64,000 nucleotides of DNA from an uncultured Acholeplasma sp. (GTDB taxonomy: Bacteria; Bacillota_I; Bacilli_A; Acholeplasmatales; Acholeplasmataceae). The stretch is taken from contig CALGYU010000019.1 in the NCBI GenBank assembly GCA_937934685.1, positions 1 to 64,000 of the forward strand, in the 5' to 3' direction. Below the pieces are notes generated by a model that saw nothing but the letters and a program-made list of their open reading frames with translations, did no database searches and had not been told where the DNA came from. A program made the translations under genes and the position numbers. Each line of letters begins with the position of its first letter. The stretch's first letter is position 1. Below, one piece after another: positions 17,863-26,797 of the stretch.

Positions 17863-18582
17863 ATGGAACGTTTACAAAAAGTCTTGGCACAATCTAATGT
17901 GGCGTCAAGAAGAAAATCAGAACAATTAATTTTAGAAAAAAGAGTATCAGTAAACGGTGTCATTGTTTCTGAACTTGGTTTTAAAGTATCAAAAAAAGAC
18001 CTTATTACAGTAGATGGTGTATCTATTGAAAGAGCAGACTTTAAATACTATTTATTAAATAAACCGACAGGGTACTTATCAACTGTTTCAGATGATAAAA
18101 ACAGAAAAACGATACTAGATTTATTTAAACCTGAACATAAAAATGATCGTATCTATCCGGTTGGAAGATTAGATTATGATACAGCAGGGTTACTGCTTGT
18201 AACCAATGATGGTGAATTAACAAGAAAACTAACACACCCATCTTCTAATATTCCAAAACAATATTTAGCAAGAGTAGAAGGCATCGTTATCAAAGATAAA
18301 ATTAGAAACCTAAGAAAAGGGGTCATCATTGATAAAGACTATTTAGCTATTCCTAAAGAAGTCCAATTAATGAGCTTAGATAAAGCCAATCAATCTACAT
18401 TAATTAGACTCGTTATTACTGAGGGAAGAAATAAACAAGTTCGTAAAATGATGGATGCTATAGGACACCCAGTAAAAAAACTAACTAGAGATCAATACGC
18501 TTTTTTAACACTAGAAGGTGTTCAAAGAGGTGCATATAGAGAACTAAAGGTACATGAAATAAAAATGCTTAAGAACCTATAA
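17863..18582 (+). CDS. Pseudouridine synthase, RsuA/RluB/E/F family
   Basis: A 239-residue rRNA pseudouridine synthase. The N-terminal S4 RNA-binding domain (RLQKVLAQSNVASRRKSEQL, about 2-21) is followed by the catalytic domain with the GRLDYDTAGLLLVTNDG motif (about 102-118), which contains the catalytic Asp, and EGRNKQVRKMM (about 186-196). The overall frame starts at 17824, but that start lies upstream of the -10 element. GGTGAT before the ATG at 17863 sets the start. Most like RluB, which modifies U2605 of 23S rRNA, but RsuA or RluE/F cannot be excluded from the sequence alone. Confidence 0.88.
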   Translation: MERLQKVLAQSNVASRRKSEQLILEKRVSVNGVIVSELGFKVSKKDLITVDGVSIERADFKYYLLNKPTGYLSTVSDDKNRKTILDLFKPEHKNDRIYPVGRLDYDTAGLLLVTNDGELTRKLTHPSSNIPKQYLARVEGIVIKDKIRNLRKGVIIDKDYLAIPKEVQLMSLDKANQSTLIRLVITEGRNKQVRKMMDAIGHPVKKLTRDQYAFLTLEGVQRGAYRELKVHEIKMLKNL

Positions 18583-18613
18583 AAGGAACAAAATGGCATA
18601 AAAACATAAAAAA

Positions 18614-18622
18614 TGGTATAAT
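18614..18622 (+). promoter_or_regulatory. Extended -10 promoter for cmk
   Basis: TGGTATAAT (18614-18622), about 20 bases upstream of the cmk start, with only a weak -35 region. Confidence 0.55.
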
Positions 18623-18642
18623 AAATTAAGATGGAGGATCAC

Positions 18643-19311
18643 ATGGGAGGATTTAAACTTGCAATCGATGGACCGGCTGGTTCAGGAAAAAGCACGATTA
18701 GTTCACTGCTGGCAAATCATTTAGGATGGACGCATATTGATACAGGAGCAATGTATCGCGCCGTTACCTTATATGCCTTAAAAAAAGGTCTAGATTTAAA
18801 TGACGAAAATTCATATATGTTTTTAGAAAATGTATATATTGAATATAAAGATAACAAGATTTTTATTGACAATAAAGATGTTACTGAAGAAATTAGAGGA
18901 AAAGAGATCAATCAACATGTTTCTTTAGTCTCATCATTTCCTTATGTTAGAAAAAAATTGGTTGAAACTCAACAAAAAACAATTTCTAGTGGAAATATCA
19001 TTATGGACGGTAGAGACATAGGTACAGTTGTTATCCCAAATGCAGACTTAAAAATCTTTTTAACTGCTCATGTAGAAGAAAGAGCCAAAAGAAGACACAA
19101 GGAACAAACAAAAAAGGGGAATAGTAATCAAATTGATCAAGTCATTGAAGAAATTATCAGACGAGATCAAAAAGATTCAACACGTAAGGAGTCACCGTTG
19201 CGAAAAGCAGATGATGCCATTGAGATTGATACAACAAATTCTTCAATTGAAGAAGTTGTTGAAAAAATAGTTCAACTAATAAAATTGAAGGAGCAAGAGA
19301 AAAATGACTGA
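18643..19311 (+). CDS. cmk: Cytidylate kinase
   Basis: Phosphorylates CMP and dCMP; 222 residues. The P-loop is AIDGPAGSGKSTIS (about 6-19), followed by HIDTGAMYRAVT (about 34-45), MDGRDIGTVV (about 124-133) and the R-x2-RD lid segment IIRRDQKDSTRKESPL (about 174-189). The frame can start at the ATG at 18631, but that codon overlaps the GGAGGA ribosome site used by the ATG at 18643. It overlaps the S1-repeat gene by eight bases, giving the conserved cmk-rpsA-der order of Firmicutes. Identification is secure. Confidence 0.95.
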   Translation: MGGFKLAIDGPAGSGKSTISSLLANHLGWTHIDTGAMYRAVTLYALKKGLDLNDENSYMFLENVYIEYKDNKIFIDNKDVTEEIRGKEINQHVSLVSSFPYVRKKLVETQQKTISSGNIIMDGRDIGTVVIPNADLKIFLTAHVEERAKRRHKEQTKKGNSNQIDQVIEEIIRRDQKDSTRKESPLRKADDAIEIDTTNSSIEEVVEKIVQLIKLKEQEKND

Positions 19312-20695
19312 TATTAAAATTCCAAAAAAAGGACAAATTATAGAAAGTAAAGTTGTCAAAGTAGATGCAAACGTCATCTATTTAGATTTAAATTATATGA
19401 CGGAAGGAACCATTTATTTAAATGAGTATGATATGCCTGCACCAGCTACTTTTGAAGGTTTAATAAAAGTAGGGGATGTTGTCCGTGCTAAAATCATGAA
19501 AATATCTGAAGGTGATGAATCAAGTATTATATTACTTTCAAGATTACCATTAATCAAAGAATTAAAATTAGAAAAACTAAAAGAAAAATATGAGTCCAAA
19601 GAAGTTGTGACTGGATTGGTTACAGAAGCAAAAGAAAAAGGTCTTATCGTTAAATACGAAGGATATGATCTATTTTTACCATATTCACTACTAGACTTTG
19701 ATCTAATTGATAAAGTAGATACTTTAGTTAACAAAGAATTAGACATTGTTATTGAAGAATTTAAAGTAAAACCAAGATTAAAACTGATTGCAAGTAGAAA
19801 ACCTATTTTTGAAAAACTGCGTCAAGAAGCATTTGAAAAAAGACAAGAAGCAAGACACAATGAACTAGATTCTATCCAAACAGGAGATGTCCTAAAAGGG
19901 GTTGTCGATAGATTAGAACCTCATGCAGCTTCTATTAAATTCAATCACGTTGTAGGTATGTTAAGAATTTCACAAATTAGCCACTATAGAGTAGACAAAA
20001 TAGAAGATGTTTTAAAACTTGGAGAAACAGTTGAAGTTAAAGTAATAAAAAAAGAAGGCAATCGTTTAGACTTATCAATGAAAGCCTTACAAAAAACACC
20101 ATTTGAAGTATTTGCTAGTGAAAACAAAAAAGGAGCGACTTTAAAAGGGACAGTAGTTCAAAAATTACCATTTGGTTTAATCGTTGAAGTAGCTAAAGAC
20201 GTTAGAGGACTTTTACATAAAAGTGAATATTCATGGAACCCAGAAGATAACTTTGGAGATCATGTAAAAATAGCTGATGAAATAGAAGTTGCTATCTTAG
20301 CTGTTGATAAAGGAAAAGAAAGAATTCAGTTATCAAGAAAAACATTAGAACACAATCCATGGGCAAATATTGATTTAAAACGTGGAGACAAAGTCGAAGT
20401 TTTAATTACTGACATTAATAATGAAGGATTAGTTGTTGCCTTTGAAGGCGTAGATGGTTTAATTCCATCAAACGAAGTTTCAATGGAAAACATTAAAATA
20501 GATGATCACTTTGCTGTTAATGATAAAGTAGAAGCAATTGTCACAGATTTTAACAAGTCACAATGGACTTTAAAATTATCAATTAAAAGATTACAAGAAG
20601 CTTTAGAAAAAGCATCTTATGAAAAATATTTAAAAGACGAAGAAGAGGTTGAAAGTATCACTTTAGGTGATTTATTCGAAGACCTTAAAAAATAA
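19304..20695 (+). CDS. rpsA: S1 RNA-binding domain protein (ribosomal S1-like)
   Basis: A 463-residue protein built from about five tandem S1 (OB-fold) domains: roughly residues 8-78, 95-165, 195-260, 277-345 and 362-430. Typical strands are [36 protein letters not shown] and [13 protein letters not shown]. It follows cmk with an eight-base overlap and precedes der. This is the position of ypfD in Bacillus, whose product is S1-like and binds RNA. Firmicute S1 homologues are not always ribosome-bound, so the ribosomal role is inferred. The number of domains is judged by eye. Confidence 0.88.
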   Translation: MTDIKIPKKGQIIESKVVKVDANVIYLDLNYMTEGTIYLNEYDMPAPATFEGLIKVGDVVRAKIMKISEGDESSIILLSRLPLIKELKLEKLKEKYESKEVVTGLVTEAKEKGLIVKYEGYDLFLPYSLLDFDLIDKVDTLVNKELDIVIEEFKVKPRLKLIASRKPIFEKLRQEAFEKRQEARHNELDSIQTGDVLKGVVDRLEPHAASIKFNHVVGMLRISQISHYRVDKIEDVLKLGETVEVKVIKKEGNRLDLSMKALQKTPFEVFASENKKGATLKGTVVQKLPFGLIVEVAKDVRGLLHKSEYSWNPEDNFGDHVKIADEIEVAILAVDKGKERIQLSRKTLEHNPWANIDLKRGDKVEVLITDINNEGLVVAFEGVDGLIPSNEVSMENIKIDDHFAVNDKVEAIVTDFNKSQWTLKLSIKRLQEALEKASYEKYLKDEEEVESITLGDLFEDLKK

Positions 20696-20708
20696 AGTAG
20701 GTTTTAGT

Positions 20709-22016
20709 ATGGCGTTTAAAGTAGCAATCGTAGGACGCCCTAATGTCGGAAAATCAAGTCTCTTTAACCGAATCATCGGTGAGAGACTTTCGATTACTGA
20801 TGACAAAGCGGGAGTCACAAGAGACAGAATATATGCACATGCCGAATGGTTAACCAAAGGTTTTAGTGTAATTGACACAGGGGGAATTGAAATTGGAGAT
20901 GCCCCTTTTTTAACTCAAATTAAAGAACAAGCAGAAGTTGCAATGGATGAAGCGGATGTCATTGTGTTTGTTGTTGATGGCCAAATTGGGCTTATAGACA
21001 GCGATCACTACATCGCAAAACTATTATATAAAACAGAAAAACCTGTTATTTTAGCAGTAAATAAAATCGATGATTTATCGTTGGTAGCAAACACTTACGA
21101 ATTTTATTCATTAGGTTTTGATGAACCCATCGCAGTTAGTACAAACCACGGAATTGGGATCGGTGATTTATTAGATAAAATCATCTCTTATCATACAGAA
21201 GATGATATTGTATATGATAAAGATACAATTAAATTCTCCTTAGTAGGAAGACCAAATGTTGGAAAATCAAGTTTAACCAACGCCATTTTATCGCAAGAAA
21301 GAGTCATTGTTTCAGATATATCAGGAACAACCACTGATGCCATAGACACACCTTTTAGAAGAAATAAAAGAGATTATGTAGTCATTGACACAGCAGGTAT
21401 TAAAAAGCGCGGTAAAGTGTATGAAAGCACTGATAAATACAGTGTTTTAAGAGCCTTAAGCGCCATAGAAAGATCAGATGTTGCTTGTTTGGTTTTAGAT
21501 GGTGAAGAAGGTATTGTTGAACAAGATAAAAACGTTGCAGGATACATTGTTGAAAATTACAAGTCATGTATCATTGTAGTTAACAAATGGGATGCAGTTG
21601 TTAAAGATGATAAAACCATGAAACGTTTTGAAGAAAAAATTAGAGATGAATTTAAATTTTTAGATTACGCTCCGATTGTCTTTGTCTCAGCATTACATAA
21701 AGAAAGAATCCAAACGCTATTTCCAGCACTGGAACTAGCTTATGAAAATTATAGTAAAGAATTTACAACCAGCGTCTTAAACGATGTATTACAAGATGCG
21801 GTTGCTATGTTTCCAGCCCCTTTATTTAACAAAGGAAGAGCTAAATTTAATTATATGACACAAGTAGCGACCAAACCACCAACCTTTGTTGTATTTGTGA
21901 ATAACCCTGATTTTGTACATTTTTCTTATGAAAGATACCTACTCAATCAATTTAGAAAGGCTTTCGACTTCCAAGGAACGCCAATTAAACTATTAATTAG
22001 AAAAAAGGAGTCCTAA
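20709..22016 (+). CDS. der: Ribosome biogenesis GTPase Der (EngA)
   Basis: Essential double GTPase for 50S subunit assembly; 435 residues. Two G domains each show [10 protein letters not shown] (about residues 9 and 182), with DTAG-type G3 motifs (DTGG in the first, DTAGIKKRG in the second) and NKxD motifs (NKIDD, NKWDA). A C-terminal KH-like domain ends with PIKLLIRKK. The frame is open from 20667, but the ATG at 20709 gives the standard length and N-terminus. That start lies just after the S1-repeat gene's stop, with only a weak ribosome site, which suggests coupling. Identification is firm. Confidence 0.96.
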   Translation: MAFKVAIVGRPNVGKSSLFNRIIGERLSITDDKAGVTRDRIYAHAEWLTKGFSVIDTGGIEIGDAPFLTQIKEQAEVAMDEADVIVFVVDGQIGLIDSDHYIAKLLYKTEKPVILAVNKIDDLSLVANTYEFYSLGFDEPIAVSTNHGIGIGDLLDKIISYHTEDDIVYDKDTIKFSLVGRPNVGKSSLTNAILSQERVIVSDISGTTTDAIDTPFRRNKRDYVVIDTAGIKKRGKVYESTDKYSVLRALSAIERSDVACLVLDGEEGIVEQDKNVAGYIVENYKSCIIVVNKWDAVVKDDKTMKRFEEKIRDEFKFLDYAPIVFVSALHKERIQTLFPALELAYENYSKEFTTSVLNDVLQDAVAMFPAPLFNKGRAKFNYMTQVATKPPTFVVFVNNPDFVHFSYERYLLNQFRKAFDFQGTPIKLLIRKKES

Positions 22017-22019
22017 TCA

Positions 22020-23015
22020 ATGAAAGTTAGCATTATTGGTGGAGGGTCATGGGGATCAACCCTTGGTCAAGTATTAACAGACAATGGCCATGAAATCCTT
22101 ATTTATGACATCAATTTAAATCATGTAGATAAAATCAATCATGGATTACATCCATTTTTTGACACTAAATTAGAAAAAACAAAAGCAACCAACGACTTAG
22201 CTGAAGCCCTAGCTTTTTCTAATATCATCATGCTCTCAGTCCCAACCAAAGTGATGAGAGATGTTTTAAAAGAAATGAATATTTTACTAACTGAACCCAA
22301 ATCATTTATCAACGTTTCAAAAGGTATTGAACCTGAAACGTTTAAAAGAGTCAGTGAAATTGTTTTTGAAGAAATCAAAAATGAATATGTTAAAGACTAT
22401 GCTGTCCTAACCGGACCATCACATGCTGAAGAAGTTATCTTAAGAAAACTAACCTTATTAACCGCTGCCTCTGAAAACAAAGAATTTGCGATTACAGTTC
22501 AAACACTATTTTCAAATGATTCATACATGAGAGTATATACCTCATGTGATCTAATTGGTTGTGAGGTAGCAGGAGCCGTTAAAAATGCGATTGCAGTCAT
22601 TAGCGGTGTATTAAGCGGCTATGGTTTAGGTGAAAATGCTAGAGCAGCCCTCATCACCCGCGGTATTCTAGAAGTTATTAGAGTCGTTAAATTTATGGGT
22701 GGACAAGCTGAAACTGCTTTTGGATTAACTGGTATTGGTGACTTAATTGTCACTGCATCTAGTGAAAACTCAAGAAACTTTACAGCAGGTAAAAAAATAG
22801 GGCAAGGACTAGATCCAAAAGAAGCGGTTTTAAGTTCACTTCAAACAGTTGAAGGGATTAGAACCATTGAGGCTTTATATCAATTATCACAAAAACATCA
22901 AGTTGAATTACCAATCATTGAAATGGCTTATGGTGTTTTATTTGAGCATTTGCCTATTCAAGAAGCAGTTATCCAACTACTGACAAGAGATTTAAAGGAA
23001 GAAAAACTAATTTAA
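22020..23015 (+). CDS. gpsA: Glycerol-3-phosphate dehydrogenase [NAD(P)+]
   Basis: Reduces dihydroxyacetone phosphate to sn-glycerol 3-phosphate for phospholipid synthesis; 331 residues. The Rossmann signature IIGGGSWGSTLGQVL (about 5-19), SVPTKVM (about 73), NVSKGIEP (about 101), GPSHAEEV (about 130), the catalytic-Lys region EVAGAVKNAIAV (about 182) and GLTGIGDLIVTASS (about 237) are all present. AAAGGAG of the der 3' end serves as the ribosome site, four bases after the der stop. It is cytosolic and part of the der-gpsA unit. Confidence 0.96.
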   Translation: MKVSIIGGGSWGSTLGQVLTDNGHEILIYDINLNHVDKINHGLHPFFDTKLEKTKATNDLAEALAFSNIIMLSVPTKVMRDVLKEMNILLTEPKSFINVSKGIEPETFKRVSEIVFEEIKNEYVKDYAVLTGPSHAEEVILRKLTLLTAASENKEFAITVQTLFSNDSYMRVYTSCDLIGCEVAGAVKNAIAVISGVLSGYGLGENARAALITRGILEVIRVVKFMGGQAETAFGLTGIGDLIVTASSENSRNFTAGKKIGQGLDPKEAVLSSLQTVEGIRTIEALYQLSQKHQVELPIIEMAYGVLFEHLPIQEAVIQLLTRDLKEEKLI

Positions 23016-23021
23016 AGTTTA

Positions 23022-23050
23022 TTGCCAAATAAAAATCTCTATGTTATAAT
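23022..23050 (+). promoter_or_regulatory. Promoter for hup
   Basis: TTGCCA (23022-23027) and TATAAT (23045-23050) with a 17-bp spacer and a TGT extended -10. This is a strong promoter, fitting an abundant protein. Confidence 0.88.
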
Positions 23051-23076
23051 AAATTAAAAGATTAGGAGGCCTTTAT

Positions 23077-23352
23077 ATGAACAAAACTGAATTAGTAGCA
23101 TTAATCGCTGAAAGAGCTGGCGTTACACAAGTATTAGCTGGTGATGTTGTTCAAGCTTTCATCGATGTCGTCACAGAGACATTAGCAGAACGTGAAGAAA
23201 AAGTAGTAGTAACAGGTTTCGGTACTTTTGAAGTTAGAAACAGAGTTGAACGTCGTGGTAAAAATCCAAGAACCGGTGAAGAGATCGTTGTTCCAGCTCA
23301 AAAAACACCAGCTTTTAGAGCAGGTAAATTATTAAAAGATGCTGTAAAATAA
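23077..23352 (+). CDS. hup: HU family DNA-binding protein
   Basis: A 91-residue histone-like nucleoid protein of normal length. The conserved N-terminus MNKTELVALIAERAG, the GFGTFEVRNRVERRGKNPRTG arm region (about 47-67) and the C-terminal PAFRAGKLLKDAVK identify it. It has a strong promoter, an AGGAGG ribosome site and a terminator, so it is probably expressed alone at high level. Its sequence is less AT-rich at third codon positions than its neighbours, as is common for highly expressed genes. Identification is firm. Confidence 0.97.
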   Translation: MNKTELVALIAERAGVTQVLAGDVVQAFIDVVTETLAEREEKVVVTGFGTFEVRNRVERRGKNPRTGEEIVVPAQKTPAFRAGKLLKDAVK

Positions 23353-23356
23353 AAAC

Positions 23357-23390
23357 AATGGTCTATTTTATATAATAGGCCATTTTTTTA
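23357..23390 (+). terminator. hup terminator
   Basis: AATGGTCTATT (23357-23367) pairs, with one wobble, with AATAGGCCATT (23374-23384) and is followed by a run of T residues. Confidence 0.88.
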
Positions 23391-23407
23391 GGTTTTGAGG
23401 TGAAATT

Positions 23408-24361
23408 ATGGAAATCTTTATAAAAGCAATGGAAAACGATTTATCATATATTCAAAACCATATCAACTATATCAACGAAGTTGATAAAAATGGCAAATCT
23501 TTGCTCCATTATGCAACACTAGGTAGTGCACATGATGTCATTGATTATTTATTAATTCAAGAGATCAACTTAAACATTCAAGATGTTTCCGGAGAAACAG
23601 CTCTTTTTGATTGTGCCAGAAAAGGGAAAATAAACATCGCTCAAAAACTATTAAAAAAATATGCTAACCCTAATTTAAAAAATAATAAAAATGAGACTGC
23701 CCTTCATTTAGCCTGTCATAAAGGAAATATGGACATGATTGATTTACTTATTGAAAACGGGGCCTTTTTAAATATCAAAACAAAAGACGATAAACTGCCT
23801 ATTCACTACGCTATTTTAGCAGGACATCATCAACATATTGAAACACTAATGAAAAAATTTAATATCAAATGGGATTATTTAGATAGTCATCTAAACAATT
23901 TCCTTCATTATGCAACCTATACGACCAATCCTAATTTAGTAGAAATATTCATCAAATACGATCTAGACATCAATGCATTAAACGATCAATTAGAAACACC
24001 TATTTTTAATGCCATTAAACATAGCACCCCTGAAATATTAAAATTACTACTAAAAAACGATGCTCTTCTTTCAATTAATAACAGAAGATATGAAACACCA
24101 GAAAAAACTGCTTTAGTTTTTAATAAAGAAGATATGACGTCCGTTATAGAGGCATATAAAGAAACACCAACGTATTATAACCAAATCAAAGAACATGCAT
24201 ATAAAATCGCTGTTTTAAATAGAGATCATGAAACACTAAGAAATCTAGTCTTAGAAAGAAATCCTTTAAGAAAAGACAGTTTAGGCTTAACGGCATATGA
24301 TTATGCGGTTAAGTACAACCTAACGGCATGTATTAATATCTTAAAGAAATTAAAAATGTAA
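23408..24361 (+). CDS. Ankyrin-repeat protein
   Basis: A 317-residue protein consisting almost entirely of ankyrin-type repeats of about 33 residues. Examples are NGKSLLHYATLGSAHDVIDYL (about 29), GETALFDCARKGKINIAQKLL (about 63), NETALHLACHKGNMDMIDLLI (about 95) and DKLPIHYAILAGHH (about 128), with weaker copies to the end. There is no signal peptide or membrane segment, so it should be cytosolic and act by protein-protein binding. A GAGGTG site precedes the ATG. It follows the hup terminator without an obvious promoter and is followed by its own terminator. The partner is unknown. Confidence 0.85.
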   Translation: MEIFIKAMENDLSYIQNHINYINEVDKNGKSLLHYATLGSAHDVIDYLLIQEINLNIQDVSGETALFDCARKGKINIAQKLLKKYANPNLKNNKNETALHLACHKGNMDMIDLLIENGAFLNIKTKDDKLPIHYAILAGHHQHIETLMKKFNIKWDYLDSHLNNFLHYATYTTNPNLVEIFIKYDLDINALNDQLETPIFNAIKHSTPEILKLLLKNDALLSINNRRYETPEKTALVFNKEDMTSVIEAYKETPTYYNQIKEHAYKIAVLNRDHETLRNLVLERNPLRKDSLGLTAYDYAVKYNLTACINILKKLKM

Positions 24362-24387
24362 GTGGAACTTAATCGTTCCACTTTTAT
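24361..24387 (+). terminator. Terminator of the ankyrin gene
   Basis: AGTGGAAC (24361-24368) pairs with GTTCCACT (24375-24382) across six bases, followed by TTTATTAT. Confidence 0.82.
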
Positions 24388-24390
24388 TAT

Positions 24391-24420
24391 AAAAAAAAGG
24401 ATAGTTTTTATTAACTATCC
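24391..24420 (-). terminator. Reverse-strand terminator of the CPBP protease gene
   Basis: On the minus strand GGATAGTT (24420-24413) pairs with AACTATCC (24406-24399) and is followed by eight T residues. It is adjacent to, but separate from, the forward terminator. Confidence 0.85.
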
Positions 24421-24443
24421 TAATTCATAAAATAACACTTTAA

Positions 24444-25616
24444 TTATAAAAAAGTCATTACTACAGATAATAAGTTATATAAGATGTGCACAGCAATTGG
24501 AATCCAAATATTTCTTTTTGATTTAATATAAACATAACCAAAAGCAAATCCACCACCTAAATAAGCCACCAGATTAACTAAAAAGTCGCTTGAAAGCCCT
24601 GAAACTAACTCAGAAGTAATATGAATCAAAGCAAAAGTAAAACTACTGACTAATAAAGCGATTTTATCATCTTTAAATAACCCCATAAGTGATTTTCTAA
24701 AAATCAATTCTTCCACGATAGGACCAAAACAAACAATAGATATCAATGATATTGCTGCTGGAAGTGGTGAACTTAATAAGTTATTAATCGACAACTGATT
24801 AAGTGATGTTTGATTAGAATTGCCAATTAAGGCTGCTAATCCCATAGAAACAAAATTAAAGACGAAAATAATTAACAAGGAATTAATAAAGCCACGCGCA
24901 ATAAGTGCAACTTTCTCAGGTTGACGCTTAAATAAAGTAAATTCATTAACTAATATAGGCTTTAAAATTAAAATAAGAATGATCGCAACCGTTACATAAC
25001 TTAAAGATAAAACCAATGAATCCATTAAAGGCGTGCTAAAGGGTTTAGTTTCAGCAACCCTAAGCTCTGAACTGGTTATAAAACTAGGATGATGGTTTTT
25101 TGCAGAAACCAAGGTAATAGATAAATCATTTTCCCATTTTTTTAAAGAACCATCAGAAATTTGTAAAAAAATCTCTTCCTTTAAATAATAAGTATTACCC
25201 TCTAAAGTAGTCTTTTCTAAATAAGAAGTCTCAGTTCCTGAAGAAACAATGCCTATAGCATCTTTATGAATCAGTAAAACATAACCATCAATTTCATAAA
25301 TAATACGGTAAAGCTTGGTCAAATCACTATAACTTTTTTCAAATTCATTTTCATCAACAATCGTTAAATTACCCACACCCATGCTAGAAGCGTATAAAGC
25401 ATAAGAAGTGTCTGTTGGATTTTTTCGATACAAACTTTCTAAGTTCATAGAACTAAAGATAGTCATAAACAACACAGCTGCTAATCCGAAAAAGAATAAG
25501 GACACATAAGCTAAAATGGAGTACCAATATCTGGTTTGATTATAGGAGTCTCCAAAAAAATTATTATCATGTTCCTCTTTAAACTGCTCTTCAAAATTTA
25601 TCTCATCATCATACAT
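24444..25616 (-). CDS. CPBP-family intramembrane metalloprotease
   Basis: A 390-residue membrane protein. An acidic cytoplasmic N-terminus is followed by one transmembrane segment (about 33-55) and an extracytoplasmic region of about 150 residues. A multi-helix C-terminal half then carries the CPBP/CAAX-protease (ABI) motifs: PIVEELIFRKSL (about 299, the EExxxR site), FALIHI (about 326) and VHILYNL near the end. The motifs are intact, so catalysis is plausible. The long extracytoplasmic insertion between the first two helices is not typical of small CPBP proteins. GGAGGC precedes the ATG. The substrate is unknown; related proteins process CAAX peptides or confer bacteriocin immunity. Confidence 0.85.
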   Translation of the reverse strand: MYDDEINFEEQFKEEHDNNFFGDSYNQTRYWYSILAYVSLFFFGLAAVLFMTIFSSMNLESLYRKNPTDTSYALYASSMGVGNLTIVDENEFEKSYSDLTKLYRIIYEIDGYVLLIHKDAIGIVSSGTETSYLEKTTLEGNTYYLKEEIFLQISDGSLKKWENDLSITLVSAKNHHPSFITSSELRVAETKPFSTPLMDSLVLSLSYVTVAIILILILKPILVNEFTLFKRQPEKVALIARGFINSLLIIFVFNFVSMGLAALIGNSNQTSLNQLSINNLLSSPLPAAISLISIVCFGPIVEELIFRKSLMGLFKDDKIALLVSSFTFALIHITSELVSGLSSDFLVNLVAYLGGGFAFGYVYIKSKRNIWIPIAVHILYNLLSVVMTFL

Positions 25617-25645
25617 ATTAACTGCCTCCTAAAAGTATTGATTTC

Positions 25646-25674
25646 ATTATACTATAAAGATGATATGTTGTAAA
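25646..25674 (-). promoter_or_regulatory. Reverse promoter of the CPBP protease gene
   Basis: On the minus strand TTTACA (25674-25669), a 17-bp spacer and TATAAT (25651-25646). Confidence 0.82.
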
Positions 25675-25706
25675 ATAAAGATATACTCAAAAACAAGGAG
25701 ATATTT

Positions 25707-26282
25707 ATGAAAATCATTATAGCCACACACAATCAAAACAAAGTCAAAGAGTTCAAAGAAATTTTAAAAGACTTCAAAGTTGAACTCATCTCTTTATCTG
25801 AAATGAATGATCATGAAGAAATCATTGAAGATGGGCAAACGTTTGAAGAAAATGCGACCATCAAAGTTAAACACATTGCCAAAAAATATCAAATGCCAGT
25901 CATCTCAGATGATTCAGGACTAGAAGTTGAAGCCCTAAACAACCGCCCTGGTATATACTCAGCGCGTTATAGTGGCAAAGGTGATTTAGAAAATAATCTT
26001 AAAATTCTTAGTGAATTAAAAGAAATTAAAAATAGAAAAGCTAGATTTATTTGTGTCATTGCCTACAGTACACCGTTAGGAGAAATAAAAACATATAAAG
26101 GTATCTGGGAAGGAAAAATCAGCCAAGAAATTAAAGGCAACAATGGGTTTGGTTATGACCCTATTTTTATACCAAAACATAAAACAAAGACCGTCGCAGA
26201 ACTTTCTGAAAAAGAAAAAACGAAAAACTCACATAGAAGTAAAGCATTAAAACAGTTTAAAGAAGACTTTAAACCCGTATAA
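25707..26282 (+). CDS. rdgB: RdgB/HAM1-type XTP/dITP pyrophosphatase
   Basis: House-cleaning nucleotide pyrophosphatase that removes ITP, dITP and XTP; 191 residues. Signatures are IATHNQNKVKEFKEIL (about 4-19), ISDDSGLEVEALNNRPGIYSARY (about 66-88), GNNGFGYDPIF (about 144-154) and the C-terminal SHRSKAL. An AAGGAG site precedes the ATG. It is followed about 60 bases later by a small phosphodiesterase gene; in several Firmicutes rdgB is also next to a YfcE-type phosphodiesterase. Identification is secure. Confidence 0.95.
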   Translation: MKIIIATHNQNKVKEFKEILKDFKVELISLSEMNDHEEIIEDGQTFEENATIKVKHIAKKYQMPVISDDSGLEVEALNNRPGIYSARYSGKGDLENNLKILSELKEIKNRKARFICVIAYSTPLGEIKTYKGIWEGKISQEIKGNNGFGYDPIFIPKHKTKTVAELSEKEKTKNSHRSKALKQFKEDFKPV

Positions 26283-26342
26283 ATATTTTCTTTTTAATCA
26301 TATTTAAAGTATAATAAAAGATAAGTAGAAAGAGGTGTAAGT

Positions 26343-26783
26343 ATGAAAATATTAGTAACCAGTGATATTCATGGAAAAACGCATTTATTAAAAGCTGTTA
26401 GAGAGTTACATCCTGACATAGATTATCATCTAGATGCAGGTGACAGTGGATTAACCGTTAAAGAAATTGAGCAGTACAACATACTCTCTGTAAAAGGTAA
26501 CACCGATTATTTTTTAAATTTACCACAAGAAAGAGTTATCCCCATTAAAGAAAACATCATTTACATGACCCATGGCCATACACTTGATGTAAAATATGGA
26601 ACCGCCGCCATTTTAACAGAAGCTAAGAAAAATCACGCCACTATATGTATTTATGGACATACACATCAACCAGTCATCATTAAAGATGACATACTCTTAC
26701 TTAATCCAGGAAGTTTAAAGGACTTTCCTTATACTTATATCATCATTGAAAACAATGTAGCAACCCTTCATGAATTAAACTAA
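26343..26783 (+). CDS. YfcE/MJ0936-type phosphodiesterase
   Basis: A 146-residue single-domain calcineurin-like phosphoesterase. Metal-site blocks are LVTSDIHGK (about 4-12), HLDAGDSG (about 29-36), VKGNTDYF (about 49-56), YMTHGH (about 76-81) and IYGHTHQPV (about 103-111), all in family order. Such enzymes hydrolyse phosphodiester bonds in vitro, but the physiological substrate is usually unknown. The site AGAGGTG precedes the ATG. It follows rdgB and is 14 bases upstream of the choline-kinase-like gene, probably in one transcript. Confidence 0.88.
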   Translation: MKILVTSDIHGKTHLLKAVRELHPDIDYHLDAGDSGLTVKEIEQYNILSVKGNTDYFLNLPQERVIPIKENIIYMTHGHTLDVKYGTAAILTEAKKNHATICIYGHTHQPVIIKDDILLLNPGSLKDFPYTYIIIENNVATLHELN

Positions 26784-26797
26784 AGGAGCAAATAATA

